A model generated the notes under the pieces. The model saw only the letters and a program-made list of their open reading frames with translations, had not been told where the DNA came from and did no database searches. Below, one piece after another: positions 32,984-43,584 of a stretch of 64,000 nt of DNA. Origin of the DNA: Trichomonas vaginalis G3 (Eukaryota > Parabasalia > Trichomonadida > Trichomonadidae); the NCBI RefSeq assembly GCF_026262505.1, contig NC_067207.1, forward strand, positions 11,066,082 to 11,130,081, read 5' to 3'. Each line of letters begins with the position of its first letter. Position 1 is the first letter of the stretch. A program made the translations under genes and the position numbers.

Positions 32984-35900
32984 ATGCCACGTAAGCTACG
33001 TAAGAATATACGTAAGAGGAAGGGAGCATTGAAACATCCAATAGTAAAACTGACACCACAACAACAGTTGCAACAACAAATGATGAATGACCCCACTATG
33101 TTGCAACAAATGTCAAGCAATCCTATGCTTTTAAACAGAGTTTTTGGTGCACAGAGTGGAGGTTTAAGAGCGGCACTTTTAGCGAAAATGGCAGGCTATG
33201 GTGGAGCTGCAGACGGAACAGCTTATAACCCTCAAAGTCAAATGAATTTGAGTTCACTCAAAAATCAAATAACAGATGTCAAAAAGTCAAACATAGACAT
33301 ACAGAAACAAATAAGTGAAAACGAAAAGAAACTAGAATATGACAGACACACAAAGAAACTAAATGAGTTAAACGTAGAGAAAAAGAAGAAAGAAGAACAA
33401 CTGAAAGAACTAAGTACAGAGGAATATGCGAAAAAAGTGTCAGAAAAAGCAGCAGAAGTAGCAAAAATGGAACAAGATGTTATAAATTTGAAAAACCATA
33501 CTACTCAATATAAAGTACTGAAAGATGAAGAGATAAAACAAAAAGCCCTGAAGACATATATGGATAGCGATGAGTATAAAAAAGAAGTTGAAGCAAATGT
33601 AAAGGCAGAAAAACTTTTACAGTTGCAAAACCAAACCGTACAGTATGAAAACTTAGCACAAGAAAGTAAAAATAACGACGCAGCCATGCAAAAGGCAATG
33701 AAAAGCGCAGAATATATAAAAGCTAACAATGACTGGTTAGATGCCCAAGCCAACGCTAAAGCAGCCCAACTTATAGGGTCAATAAGGACAAAAATACAAG
33801 CGGATGAAGACAGTTCAAATGAAGCTTTAATGAATGCTGACTTTAAGAACGCCTTCGAAGCTCTTCATAGTAAGGTGAAACTAGTGAACGACTTCTCATC
33901 TGGAAAGAAACTGAAGTCTGAAGGTTTCGACAAAGAGTTAAGAGAAGTAGCACAAAATATGACGAAAATAACAGATGCAGCAACGAGACAGGCAGTTCAA
34001 AGTGCCTATGACGCCGTTAGAGCAACTGTTGTGGAAAGTCAAGAAAAAGAGTTACAACAGACCAAAACAGACCTAGTAAATGCTTTCTTAAAAACGAAAA
34101 GTCAGGTAGGACACTATGCTGCAGATGGAACATATGTGCCAGCTGGTGGAACTTATATACCAGCTGGTGGAACTTATATACTAGATAGTGGAACCTATAT
34201 ACCACCAAACCCTCCAAGAGAAGCACCTGCACCAGGACTACCTAAAACATTTACATCGTCACATGGACACAGACACAGGCATGCACCAAAACCAACACAA
34301 CAACCAACACAACAACAACAACAACAACAACAACCAACACAACAACCAGCACCACAACAACAACCAGCACAACAACCACCTCCACAACCAGCACAGCAAC
34401 CAACAGTTCAAAACCCTGCACAACAACAACCACAAACAGAGCAAGGACATAAAAGAAGTAGAGAACAAGGAAACCAAGATTTCTTAAAAATGCTTAAAGA
34501 AGACTATGGTTACCCAGCTACTCTTGACTTTAGTGACAGATATAAAGAAGCTATTAGAAAGTTCAAGGAAGGAAATACTGACCCGAACCTATTTAGCTTT
34601 ATGGCTCAGCACCAAATGGGATATAATTTCAAACCTGGAAAATACAAGCTCGCTAAGGGATATGATTTAATAGCATATCATCCAAATGACATGAACGAAT
34701 TTACTCCGAGATATTTGGTGTCAGAGATAAATGATGATTCAACTATCTTCATGAAACGCGTAAAAAATAGAGACGGAACGAAAGAACAAAGGCTTATGAA
34801 TGCGGATGACTTAAATAGGGAACTTGTTGAAAACGGTCTCGGAATATATGAAATGCCAGCAGATGAGGTACAAGAAACTCCACAGGAAGAAGTTCAGATA
34901 CAACCAGACATGGAAGAAATAGTTCAGCAACAACAGCTAGAAGAGCCTGAAGGAAACGAACAAGTCCCTCCTTTGGAAACTAACTTCACAGAACTAGATG
35001 AAGATTTGGAACAGCCGAAAAATCTTGACCCTCAACAAGAGTATGAGGTGAATATGGAATCTTTCCAAGAGTCTAAAAAAAATTCGGCTGACATAGTAGA
35101 AGAATATCGAAAAATGTTTGCCGACATACAAAAGACTCCAACACCAGATGAAAATATTCAGCATAGAATGGAAGTACTGAAAGAAAATGTACACAAATAC
35201 AACAACCCTTTTTACTTACGACCATATAACGTTCAATCTTTGGCTGAACTCGGTGAAAATAAAAGGTTAAATTTCAACAAAACATATAGAAATGAAACAT
35301 TGTTTAAAGTTCATTCAGAACCTAACCAAGATGGAAACAAACCTACTTTTGTTTCTGCAGACTATGGAACTACAATGAGATGGGGTCATAAAGCTAACCC
35401 GGATAGGTGGTTCATAAACTTACAACCACAATTCCAAGAAGTTGTAGACGCAATGGAAGTCAATGGTGAACCAGATATAGCTGGTATTTTCAGCGCGGCT
35501 TTAATGCCATTGAAAGATATGAAACATGCAGATATTTTGGACCAGTATGAAATGAACATGGCTGATGGAAATATAACACCTGACGTTCTAAAACATTTAT
35601 CTCAAAGAACTACACAGAACCATAAAGATGGTATATTTGGTGAAGAGTTTAGAAAGAAAGTTAGGGAGAGAGAAGGAAGAGAACCTATTGTACATGACCT
35701 TGCAAACGAAAGTTTACAAAATGTCATAAAAACTTACTTTGCAGACAATGAACTGAGAAGGGATGAATATTTAAGAAAACTCAAATGGACAGTACCAAAT
35801 GAAATGTTAGTATTGAAAAACATGTTCCTTGACAAAATAAAACCAACTACAGAAATAAATGACGCAAGACTGAAAGATTGGGTAAAAGCTTTCCCATTCA

Positions 35901-36331
35901 CAAAAGATATTGTTGGTAACATGGAAAGAAAACCAGAATGGCTACAAAAACATATATTTGGAAACGAGCATATTCCATATGGACAAGCTCTGTTTGAAGA
36001 GCTTGAACCGGAAACTCAGGAAAGAGTCATGCAAACAATACGCGAAGACTCAAATACAAACTATGACAAAATCTTTCTAGGATATAGGTTACCTGAGATG
36101 GGCGACCAGAGCCCAAAGGCAAAAAGGACATGGGAAATTTACAACATACTAGGTGAACATGAGGCAAAGATGCAACAACTTGAAGCAGAGGGCAAGTTAC
36201 CAAAGAAGAAGAGAAGAGTAGAACAAAGTGAAAGTAGTGAAGAACAAAGTGAAAGTAGTGGCAATGAAGGAAAAAGAAGAGTTAAAAACTCAGTCAGGAA
36301 GAAAGTAAAGCTTGGTCCGAAACAATTATGA
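32984..36331 (+). CDS. Large Gln-rich coiled-coil Maverick protein
   Basis: 1115 aa, open throughout. N-terminus very basic (MPRKLRKNIRKRKG). Residues about 80-370 are Lys/Glu/Ala coiled coil. About 380-480 contain GGTYIPAGGTY repeats, a His/Arg patch and a long Pro/Gln tract (PTQQPTQQQQ). The second half is globular, with acidic segments and a basic Ser-rich tail (KLPKKKRRVEQ, RRVKNSVRKKVKLG) that looks like nuclear localisation signals. It is first in the plus-strand block leading into the capsid genes, so a virion core, scaffold or DNA-binding role is plausible. No polymerase, primase or protease motif is visible. A TTTTTAA lies 11 nt before the ATG. Confidence 0.75.
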   Translation: MPRKLRKNIRKRKGALKHPIVKLTPQQQLQQQMMNDPTMLQQMSSNPMLLNRVFGAQSGGLRAALLAKMAGYGGAADGTAYNPQSQMNLSSLKNQITDVKKSNIDIQKQISENEKKLEYDRHTKKLNELNVEKKKKEEQLKELSTEEYAKKVSEKAAEVAKMEQDVINLKNHTTQYKVLKDEEIKQKALKTYMDSDEYKKEVEANVKAEKLLQLQNQTVQYENLAQESKNNDAAMQKAMKSAEYIKANNDWLDAQANAKAAQLIGSIRTKIQADEDSSNEALMNADFKNAFEALHSKVKLVNDFSSGKKLKSEGFDKELREVAQNMTKITDAATRQAVQSAYDAVRATVVESQEKELQQTKTDLVNAFLKTKSQVGHYAADGTYVPAGGTYIPAGGTYILDSGTYIPPNPPREAPAPGLPKTFTSSHGHRHRHAPKPTQQPTQQQQQQQQPTQQPAPQQQPAQQPPPQPAQQPTVQNPAQQQPQTEQGHKRSREQGNQDFLKMLKEDYGYPATLDFSDRYKEAIRKFKEGNTDPNLFSFMAQHQMGYNFKPGKYKLAKGYDLIAYHPNDMNEFTPRYLVSEINDDSTIFMKRVKNRDGTKEQRLMNADDLNRELVENGLGIYEMPADEVQETPQEEVQIQPDMEEIVQQQQLEEPEGNEQVPPLETNFTELDEDLEQPKNLDPQQEYEVNMESFQESKKNSADIVEEYRKMFADIQKTPTPDENIQHRMEVLKENVHKYNNPFYLRPYNVQSLAELGENKRLNFNKTYRNETLFKVHSEPNQDGNKPTFVSADYGTTMRWGHKANPDRWFINLQPQFQEVVDAMEVNGEPDIAGIFSAALMPLKDMKHADILDQYEMNMADGNITPDVLKHLSQRTTQNHKDGIFGEEFRKKVREREGREPIVHDLANESLQNVIKTYFADNELRRDEYLRKLKWTVPNEMLVLKNMFLDKIKPTTEINDARLKDWVKAFPFTKDIVGNMERKPEWLQKHIFGNEHIPYGQALFEELEPETQERVMQTIREDSNTNYDKIFLGYRLPEMGDQSPKAKRTWEIYNILGEHEAKMQQLEAEGKLPKKKRRVEQSESSEEQSESSGNEGKRRVKNSVRKKVKLGPKQL

Positions 36332-36370
36332 CAAATAAATCCAACTATTCTATATTTTTACCCATATGAA

Positions 36371-37933
36371 ATGTACGCCGCTCAGAATATAACGCCAACA
36401 GTTTTGGATGCCATGAATGGAAATGTTTCCGAATGGTATAACGAATGCGACAATGCCATTAGAAGGTCAGAAATAGTTCCTGGAACTTACGAATATACAA
36501 CTGCTGTTTCTTATGGAAATGTAGGTGAGTTTGGAGAAGGTTCTTCAACAACAGTAGATATTGCTTGCGACAGGTTTCATATTATTTCTATTGACAACTC
36601 ATTCTTATACGTGGAACAAGACATTGAAATAAAACCTTCTGCCAAGTTGTCTGACAAGAAAGGTTGCAATGGAATTTTCTATGTCGGATACCAATATGCT
36701 CCAGAAGTTTTCATGGGATATAAGATATATTCTAACTCTGACTTAGTTCAAACAGTAACATGGGCAAACTATGAATGGTTCGCTTTGAGAAACTCAGTAC
36801 AACCACAAGCTAGAGAACAAACAGACCAGTATGCAACCATTGAGAAAATAAGAAGACTTGACCCTAACGTTCCAGGAGTTTATGTTAACCTTTCTGGTTC
36901 AGATGGAAATGCTGTCACTAAAGTAAAACTGAAACTTAGAGTTCCTTTGTCATCTTTCCTCATCTTCAGGTTTTTAAGATACTTGCCAAACTGGGCAGGA
37001 AAAATTTCTATCGAACTTACTCCAAGCAAAAATAACTTAGTCATTGCACCAACACAAGACCCATTCACTCTTACAGAAGTAGTGGGAACAAATAAAATGT
37101 CATTCGCCGACTTTTTGCAAAGACAAAGTTGACTTAGACTTTGGTTTCTCAAACCTCAACACTGAAGTAAACTATTATTTCAATGCTGCTGGAACTGCTT
37201 GGGACCCAGTTAAGTTCACATGCGAAAAATTTGAATGCAAGAGAATAGAAAGCAGACTTGCAGTCTATATGTTGGACCCAGATATTTCAAATGCTTTAGC
37301 TGCCAAATATATTGCAGTTCCACTTATGTTCCCTATACACCAAATATCTGTCAAAGACTTTGCAGGTGAAGTTGGAAACCAAAGTGCTGACCCAGGTGCA
37401 AGAACAGATATTGCTTTAACAACTGCAATGAAACATGCAGATACTATGTTTGTACTGTTCAGACGAACTATAAATGACTATTCTTGTTTCTACAACCCGG
37501 TATTAAATATCATATAAACATAGATGGCAATATTATCCCAGAGAAGAATATTCTACAGTTGAGGATATGAGGTCATACAACTTGACATTAGATGCTATGA
37601 ACTTTAACAACAACTTCACAACAACCATTAACCCTGAAATGCAAAGTTCTATTATGCCATATGTGAAAGTATGGACTCATACAGGAGGTCAAAAACTCAA
37701 TATACAAATGGAGACCGTTCAAACTTTTGGCTTGGCATTCCATTTGCTGACTCAGAAGACTTTATGGGTGGTATTTCAACTGTTGGTACTGTACAAATAC
37801 AATATACTGTGACAGAGACGGTCCAGATGAACTGAGAGCAAAGAAGTTTACAAAACCAATAGCACTTTTCACGGAAGATGCTCTTTTGAAGATTCGTTCG
37901 ATGAAACCTGCTGGGCTCCTCAGATTGGCATAA
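36371..37933 (+). pseudogene. Major capsid protein candidate (double jelly-roll), interrupted copy
   Basis: Starts MYAAQNITPTVLDAMNG and is beta-rich throughout, with segments such as FLYVEQDIEIKP, KVKLKLRVPLSSFLIFRFL, GKISIELTP and, further on, IAVPLMFPIHQISV. It ends LLKIRSMKPAGLLRLA at 37933. Length (about 520 codons), order just upstream of the minor capsid candidate, and Maverick context support a major capsid protein of the double jelly-roll class. This copy looks broken, with a few breaks, some of which may be sequencing errors. TTTTTAC lies 9 nt before the start. Homology is inferred, not shown. Confidence 0.6.
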
Positions 37934-38287
37934 CGACAGCTTCCATCGAGCAGATTTTGGCAGCAGGTCAGTAAGTTGTTCTTGAACTGACTTCTCTCCG
38001 TCAAATATTGACAGTACGCCAGTTTTGACATAATATTGTATTATAAACTTTCCTTTAGAAATATCTGTAAGTTTTGAAGTTATATTTTTGTCTGCTTCAA
38101 GAACTTTCACCATTTCAGTTATACCAACTTTCTTTGCTTTATGAAAATATTTTGGTTCAGCAAAGACTGCTATTCTATAACATTTACCATTGTTTGTATA
38201 AAGAACTATTCTGTCAATGTATTTGTATTGTTTGTGTGTGTAAACTTTGTTCTGCTTCAATTCGAAGAGATACTCGAATACGTCCAT
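37697..38287 (-). CDS. Small Maverick protein, tail-to-tail with the capsid gene
   Basis: Starts MDVFEYLFELKQNKVYTHKQ at 38287. The first about 110 residues are protein-like (YIDRIVLYTNNGKCYRIAVFAEPKYF, GKFIIQYYVKTGVLSIFDGEK). Beyond that the frame runs over the opposite-strand capsid gene end, so the true 3' limit is uncertain and probably near 37900-37940. No recognisable family; small alpha/beta protein. It shares an upstream region with the plus-strand gene beginning near 38307. Confidence 0.45.
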   Translation of the reverse strand: MDVFEYLFELKQNKVYTHKQYKYIDRIVLYTNNGKCYRIAVFAEPKYFHKAKKVGITEMVKVLEADKNITSKLTDISKGKFIIQYYVKTGVLSIFDGEKSVQEQLTDLLPKSARWKLSLCQSEEPSRFHRTNLQKSIFREKCYWFCKLLCSQFIWTVSVTVYCICTVPTVEIPPIKSSESANGMPSQKFERSPFVY

Positions 38288-38306
38288 CTTTTTATTCTAA
38301 GTAAAA
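38288..38306. promoter_or_regulatory. Divergent Maverick start signal
   Basis: 19 bp separate two opposite start codons. On the plus strand TTTTTAT is followed 10 nt later by an ATG at 38307, within TCTAAGTAAAATG; on the minus strand TTTTAC precedes the ATG at 38287 by 13 nt. This fits the element-wide pattern. Confidence 0.5.
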
Positions 38307-38880
38307 TGCATTTCCGAAAAATAGAAGCGTAAGTGTTTCAAAAGGTTTAATGGCGGTGGCAGATGTGAAGTTAAATTCACCAACTCAAACAAACAGTCAA
38401 AGTGTTATTGTCAATGTCAAAGAAAGAGATGTTGAAGTGGGGAAACCATACGAAGACCAAGATGGTATAACAATTGTTCCTGTAAAAGAACAACCAACAT
38501 ACCCTGAAGTTAGCAGAGACTTAAGTTCTGTTGCAGATATTCGAAACGACTACCAACAACTTAAAGACAACTTCAAACTCAGGAGAAGATTTGTCAAGCT
38601 TTAGGTATAATGTTAAACTTGGTCGAACACAACCCTGTAAAAGTGAACTCATATGTCATTGCACCTCATGAAGTTTTGAAAGAACTATTGAAACTTTTGA
38701 CAGAGGCAGACGATATAAACATCAAAGAAATAGAACCGACGTTAGTTGCTGTGGTGTTTCATATAATGTCATTGACAAGATATACGTTATGAAAGGAGGT
38801 GAAACGTTGAACTTAAAGTATAGTTTCCCAGACGTCATAAAAATATTTGACGACCACAACATTTCATTAAAATTTATTTG
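38307..38880 (+). pseudogene. Small Maverick protein, interrupted copy
   Basis: Contains MAVADVKLNSPTQTNSQSVIV, an acidic/Pro stretch (QDGITIVPVKEQPTYPEV), and a helical second part (LNLVEHNPVKVNSYVIAPHEV, LKELLKLLTEADDINIKEIEP). Position between the capsid and minor capsid candidates suggests a structural or assembly role. This copy is broken. Family unknown. Confidence 0.4.
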
Positions 38881-38888
38881 CTAAGTAA

Positions 38889-39695
38889 ATGGCAGAAGAC
38901 ACAATGGTTTATACTATTACGACTAAAAACCCTGAGTCATATAATTCTATAACAACAAACTTACAAAGTCCTCAAGGACGATATTGTAAACTAACCTTAA
39001 ACACAATGACGACTAAAGCCTGTTTTGCTCTTTTGACACCAGAAGATTTTATTGTTGTGAATGGTAAAAAATACTCCTTTGAAGATACTTACTCAGATAT
39101 ACCACCAACAGGTTTTGTTGACTTATTTAATACTTTAAGGACGAGTGTAACATGTGCTGCAACTAGAGCAGGTTTCATTATGTTTGGATGTCCGACTGAG
39201 TTTACTATAAACAATATGAGCTATAATACAAAACTTATATCTGGTTTTTACTACCAACAGTTTCCTATAACAGGAAAAGGTGTCATACAAGGAATGTCTA
39301 TTCCATTGACTTTAAGTACACCTATTTTATATATTGTTTCAAACTTAGGTTCAAAGTGTTATTCGAATGTCGACAGAAATTACTATGACCAAAAGATACT
39401 TATGCGTATAAATAACACATTCTCTGCTGGTTTGCCTATTGTTCATTCGAATGCAGAGTTTTCAGCTTTAGTAAACTCAAACACTTTGGCAAGTATAACG
39501 TTGACATTAGTTGACGCAAACTTTGTTCCTGTAAAACTTTTATGTCCTATGTATTTGTCAATGACGGCAGAAAGTTTCGAATTGGAAGATGCAACTGGTG
39601 AAAGTATTGTATTACAAGAACAACTTCAACAACAAATAGCTCAAGAACAACAAATGCAACAAATGGAACAAATGCAACAAATAGCTCAAGAATAA
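38889..39695 (+). CDS. Minor capsid (penton-type jelly-roll) candidate
   Basis: 268 aa, open. Beta-rich N-terminal 230 residues: MVYTITTKNPESYNSITTNL, ARAGFIMFGCPTEFTINNM, GVIQGMSIPLTLSTPILYIVS and TLASITLTLVDANFVPVKL. The last segment resembles the strand pattern ending Polinton minor capsid/penton proteins (x-L-x-L-x-D-x-n-x-x-P/V-x-x). A Gln-rich tail (QQQIAQEQQMQQMEQMQQ) closes it. It follows the major capsid candidate, as in other Mavericks. Start supported by CTAAGTAA just before the ATG. Confidence 0.5.
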   Translation: MAEDTMVYTITTKNPESYNSITTNLQSPQGRYCKLTLNTMTTKACFALLTPEDFIVVNGKKYSFEDTYSDIPPTGFVDLFNTLRTSVTCAATRAGFIMFGCPTEFTINNMSYNTKLISGFYYQQFPITGKGVIQGMSIPLTLSTPILYIVSNLGSKCYSNVDRNYYDQKILMRINNTFSAGLPIVHSNAEFSALVNSNTLASITLTLVDANFVPVKLLCPMYLSMTAESFELEDATGESIVLQEQLQQQIAQEQQMQQMEQMQQIAQE

Positions 39696-39724
39696 AAAAA
39701 ATATTTTTTTTTATTTTTATAAAA

Positions 39725-40950
39725 ATGTACAGAATAGATGTTCAGATTTTTATGACTTCCAAGCGTTCAGAAATATGTGTCCATTTCGAGACTATAAACA
39801 AAGCAGTCGAGAATTTGAAACGTTTAGTCATTATGTCGACTCTGCCCAGAATGTTATGTTATGAAAGAATGGGATGTAGTCTTTAACAAACCTAAAGCGA
39901 CAATAGTTTCAGAACAAGAATGTAAACAGAAACTTAAGAAAATAAAAGTCGTACAAGTTGGCATGAAGATGTTAGATGCTTGGGATATCTTATTGTCAAA
40001 GTTAGAAGATTTTTCAGTTCGTGGTATAAAGTTTTATACACCTTCTCCAAACTTCTATTCTATCTTCATGGATATAAATATGAACAAGTAGAATGGAAAG
40101 AAAATATTATAGAAGCTTGGTGAGACCATGTCAAAAAATTATATGCAATGGAAACGAAAGAGTCTATGAGTATATCTTATGTTGGTTTGCAAACATCTTA
40201 CAACATCCAAGTGCTAAAAATGAAACTGCTCTCATTATAATTGGAAAACAAGGAACAGGTAAGAACACATTCTTTACAGATATCTTGTGCAAACTGTTAG
40301 AGGGCTATTCGAACCCTAATATGACAAACTTAGAAAACATCTGCGGTAAATTTAACTCTTCAATTGAGAATATGAAACTTATAGTTTGCAATGAACTTCA
40401 AAGTATAGATACAACAAAAGTTTTAAACTCAGATGCTTTGAAGAGTTTATAACAGACAAAGTTGGAGTTGTTGAAAGAAAATATAAAGACCAAAGAGTTT
40501 GTGAAAATGTTGCAAACTTCATTATGGTTTCAAACAATGCTGTTCCGATGAAGTTAGAAAGTTCTGACAGAAGATATGTAGTTGTCAGAACGTCAGATTC
40601 TCATATGCAAGATACAGAATATTTTGACGACTTAGCAGAAACTTTGACATCTGACTTTTACAACACTTGTTCTCATATTTCATGACATTAGATATTTCTA
40701 AGTTCAATCCAAGACAAATTCCACATACCGAAGAGAGACAAACATTGTTAGAAGCAAACAAGATGTATATGAACTGTTCATAGATGAAACTGACTTTGAG
40801 TGTTTAGATGAAAGGTCATTGTACGATTCGTATAAACAGTATTGTCAAATATGGTTATATGACAGCGTCTAAACGAACATTCTTGGCAAATGTCAAAAGT
40901 CTTTTAGACGTACAGAATGGTGTATATACAAAGAAAAATTTTTCTGAAGT
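39725..40950 (+). pseudogene. DUF5906/SF3 (D5-like) helicase, interrupted copy
   Basis: Contains VYEYILCWFANILQHPSAKN, typical of the segment before the helicase core in DUF5906 proteins, then Walker A GKQGTGKNTFF, Walker B LIVCNEL, and the sensor segment NFIMVSNNAVPMKL followed by DRRYVVVRTSDS. Such helicases unwind DNA during replication of viruses and plasmids. Here it sits just after the capsid block. The copy is broken, with several breaks. Family recognition is good even though no single frame spans the gene. Confidence 0.7.
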
Positions 40951-40989
40951 AAATTTTAAAAAAAATATTTTTTTTATCCGATAGAAAAG

Positions 40990-41460
40990 ATGACAAAATT
41001 CATCTCAGTAAACAAGTACATGTCAGGACTTAAAGAAGAACTAGACCCATTCACATATTTGAATGTTTACTTCTACCATTTTGAAAAGTCTTCATTCAGC
41101 AAAGTTTGAACATCGAACCAGTTAAGTTTGCTGTTGTGACAAAAATGGTGCGAAATTTGAAGACTTAGACATAGAAGGTTTGTTAACAGTCAAAGAAAGT
41201 TTTGACAGAAGGTTCTCAAACCTTAAAGAAGGCAAAGCATACAAACTTGTTATAACCTTATGAACCAAAGAAAGCATAGACACCAAATGAAGATGATGAA
41301 CAAATAGTTCAAGATACGTTACCTCAAACACACATGATTAATTAAAGGTTGTACAATACTTACATTCAAAGAAGATTTGCCGCTACTGAAAGAAAAAATA
41401 ACAGAGTTATTTTGACAAAACTTCAAAGAGGAAGAGTAAATGAACCATTTATTTTTCAAG
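40990..41460 (+). pseudogene. Maverick protein of unknown function, interrupted copy
   Basis: Starts MTKFISVNKYMSGLKEELDP. Segments FTYLNVYFYHFEKSSF, LLTVKESFDRRFSNLKEGKAYKLV look like a small alpha/beta or OB-type protein; a single-strand DNA-binding role next to a helicase would fit but is a guess. TTTTTAT lies 12 nt upstream. The copy is broken. The redundant block diverges from this sequence at about 41272. Confidence 0.4.
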
Positions 41461-41516
41461 CTTGACACCAAAGATGGCTCAGGTAGCTCTAGATGGTAAA
41501 TTGTCTTGTCAAATCC

Positions 41517-41886
41517 TTCTGGCATTCCGAGTCCTTCTTCTGGCATTCCGAGTCCTTCCTTCTGGCATTCCGAGTCCTTCCTTCCGACAGGAAAAGTCCT
41601 TCCTTCCGACAGGAAAAGTTTTTCTTTCCAACAGGAAAAGTTTTTCTTTCCAACAGGAAAAGTTTTTCCAGTTGTCCGTCCGTAAACCATTCAAATTTTC
41701 GAAAATTGAGAACTTTTTGGCCGACCTTCAGAAAAAGTTTTTCCTTCCAACAGGAAAAAATTTTCTTTCCAACAGGAAAAAATTTTCTTTCCGACAGGAA
41801 AAGTTTTTCTTTCCGACAGGAAAAGTCCTTCCTTCCGACAGGAAAAGTCCTTCCTTCCGACAGGAAAAGTCCTTCCTTCCGACAGG
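41517..41886. repeat. 22-bp minisatellite inside the Maverick
   Basis: Two clusters (about 41517-41672 and 41736-41886) of a 22-bp unit, of the form AAGTCCTTCCTTCCGACAGG plus two A, and a variant AAGTTTTTCTTTCCAACAGG. The leftmost units are a third variant, CTGGCATTCCGAGTCCTTC. Because 22 is not a multiple of 3 and the unit lacks stops, all frames on both strands stay open, which creates several spurious long frames. Confidence 0.9.
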
Positions 41887-41899
41887 ACACAAACGAATG

Positions 41900-42868
41900 T
41901 CCGACGTACCACCAAACCAGTCCATTCCAAAGCCAGAAGAACCGAAAGCTGCAGAACCACAACAGACTAAGACCAAACACTTACATTTTTTTACGCTTGA
42001 CTTTTTACAATTGAACTTTGTCGCGTAGATATGAATTCTGAAAGAAGTATGAGGGTCTTGTATGACTTTGTACTTCTCCCATAGTTCATGTCTGTCAAAC
42101 TTACCTGCCATGGACTCTTTCATAAGTTCCATGAAATCGTCTTCGGACAATCCGGGGAAAAGTACAATGTCAGTAAGTATTCTCTTTACATCTTACTTAA
42201 ACTTCTTGCTCGTCTGTACACAAATGACAACAGAGATGTTGAAGTGTCTGAGCTTCTTAAGAATTCGGACACATATCTTGTTCTTCTGTTCTTTAACAAA
42301 GGATGAGAAGCAAAGTCATCTAAGATAAGAAGACATCTGTGAGGGTAAGTCTTCCAATCGTAAGATTGCAATTTCTTCGAAATGTATTCTATCTCTTTCT
42401 GTTTGTTTCTGAAGTGTTTCTCTCTAATATTTCTCTGCATTTCCTCATTTGGGTCTTTAAACTTCAAATTTATATACTCATTTATAGCATTGTACTTCAA
42501 AACCCTTCTTTTGGTACTTCTTATCCAATCTAACAACTCAGTATCCTTTATACATTACTAACTTAGACTTCTTTATAATATCTTTGAACGAATTGACGGT
42601 TTGGTCAAATTGACCAGAAGTACTACAAATAACAACTAACTCATAGAATGGGTTCTTCTCATCTAGTTCTTGTTGTTGTGCAGCCATTTTAAGATAAGTG
42701 AAAGTCTTACCCGACCCAGGCGGTGCAATTAGACCTGTTATACCATTCTGAGCAAATAAGAACTTGTCATGTATGGGTTTTATCTGAGCATTTTCTAACT
42801 TCCTCTTGTTCTTATTTAAAACATTCTCAAATTTTTTGTCAATGTCAGCAAACTTTTTTTTCTAACAT
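41900..42868 (-). pseudogene. FtsK/HerA (A32-like) genome-packaging ATPase, interrupted copy
   Basis: On the minus strand from about 42868. It has Walker A in APPGSGKTFTYLKMAAQQQ, then ELVVICSTSGQFD, and Walker B CLLILDDFA followed by LLKNRRTRYVSEFLRSSDTS. This is the order of A32-like packaging ATPases of Polintons, NCLDVs and virophages, which translocate DNA into the capsid. The 3' end merges into the minisatellite, so the true C-terminus is uncertain. The copy looks broken, with a few breaks. Confidence 0.75.
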
Positions 42869-42905
42869 ATTTTAGAAAAAAATTAAAATTTTTATCTTTT
42901 TGAAA

Positions 42906-43362
42906 ATGTCTAGCGATTTCGCTATCTATATTCGAGACAAGCTTTTCGACAGCAAAACATCTGTCGACCATAAAATCTTACATAGTGTAAAACAAGAAAG
43001 GTGAATTTGTTCTAAAGTTCTGTTCTGGGAATATGACAAGAACCATAAAACATTAAGCAGAGAAGTCTTAAAATTTGTCAATGACAGACTTGTTGACAGA
43101 GATGACGCCTCTTGGAGAGATGAAGTCCAACAAAACTTCTTTAGAATGCAAAGAAGACCATGCACTGTTCTTGAAGATGAAATAAAAAACAGAATAGAAG
43201 AGCTATTAAAGGACAAAAGAACTTTTTACAAAAATATGGTTCTGAGAAGTTTAACATAAACTCCACCAGAAAAGAAGAAGAGAGAAAAGAAAGAAAAGAA
43301 AGTAGAAAGAGAGAAGAAAGAACCAGAGCCAGTTCCAGAGAAAAAGAAATTTGACATGTAAA
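42906..43362 (+). pseudogene. Small Maverick protein with Lys/Glu tail, interrupted copy
   Basis: Starts MSSDFAIYIRDKLFDSKTSV. The middle is helical (LSREVLKFVNDRLVDRDD, SWRDEVQQNFFRMQRR), and the end is a Lys/Glu/Pro tract. TTTTTAT lies 10 nt before the ATG. Divergent from the packaging ATPase. Function unknown. The copy is broken. Confidence 0.4.
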
Positions 43363-43549
43363 AATAAAATTTTATTTTTAGAAACATTTCGGTCAATGTC
43401 AATGTTCTCTTCCTCTTTAGGAGTAAACACTGGCTTAGACTCTAAAATCTTTGTTACCCCCCCAAATTTTTTTTTTAACCTTTTTTGGGGGGGAAAAAAC
43501 TTTCAAAAAAAAAAAAAACTATTCTTTAGACTCATTTAATATTCATAGT
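43363..43549. other. Low-complexity contig end
   Basis: Long homopolymers of C, T, G and A next to the N run look like a poorly resolved contig end. A minus-strand frame (SKPVFTPKEEENIDIDRN) may be the tail of another element gene lost in the gap. Confidence 0.5.
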
Positions 43550-43574
43550 NNNNNNNNNNNNNNNNNNNNNNNNN
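43550..43574. other. Assembly gap (25 N)
   Basis: A run of exactly 25 Ns, a common placeholder length for scaffold joins, so true size is unknown. Sequence to its right restarts inside GET3. Confidence 0.98.
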
Positions 43575-43584
43575 AAAAAGAGAG

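Noticed and set aside
32984-36331. Protein-primed DNA polymerase B
   Set aside because: Length fits, but no exonuclease or polymerase motifs (such as DTDS or K-x-x-x-N-S-x-Y-G) are present; the sequence is coiled-coil and Gln-rich.
41319-42150. Several 60-190 codon frames on both strands across the minisatellite
   Set aside because: The 22-bp unit has no stop in any frame, so open frames are automatic.
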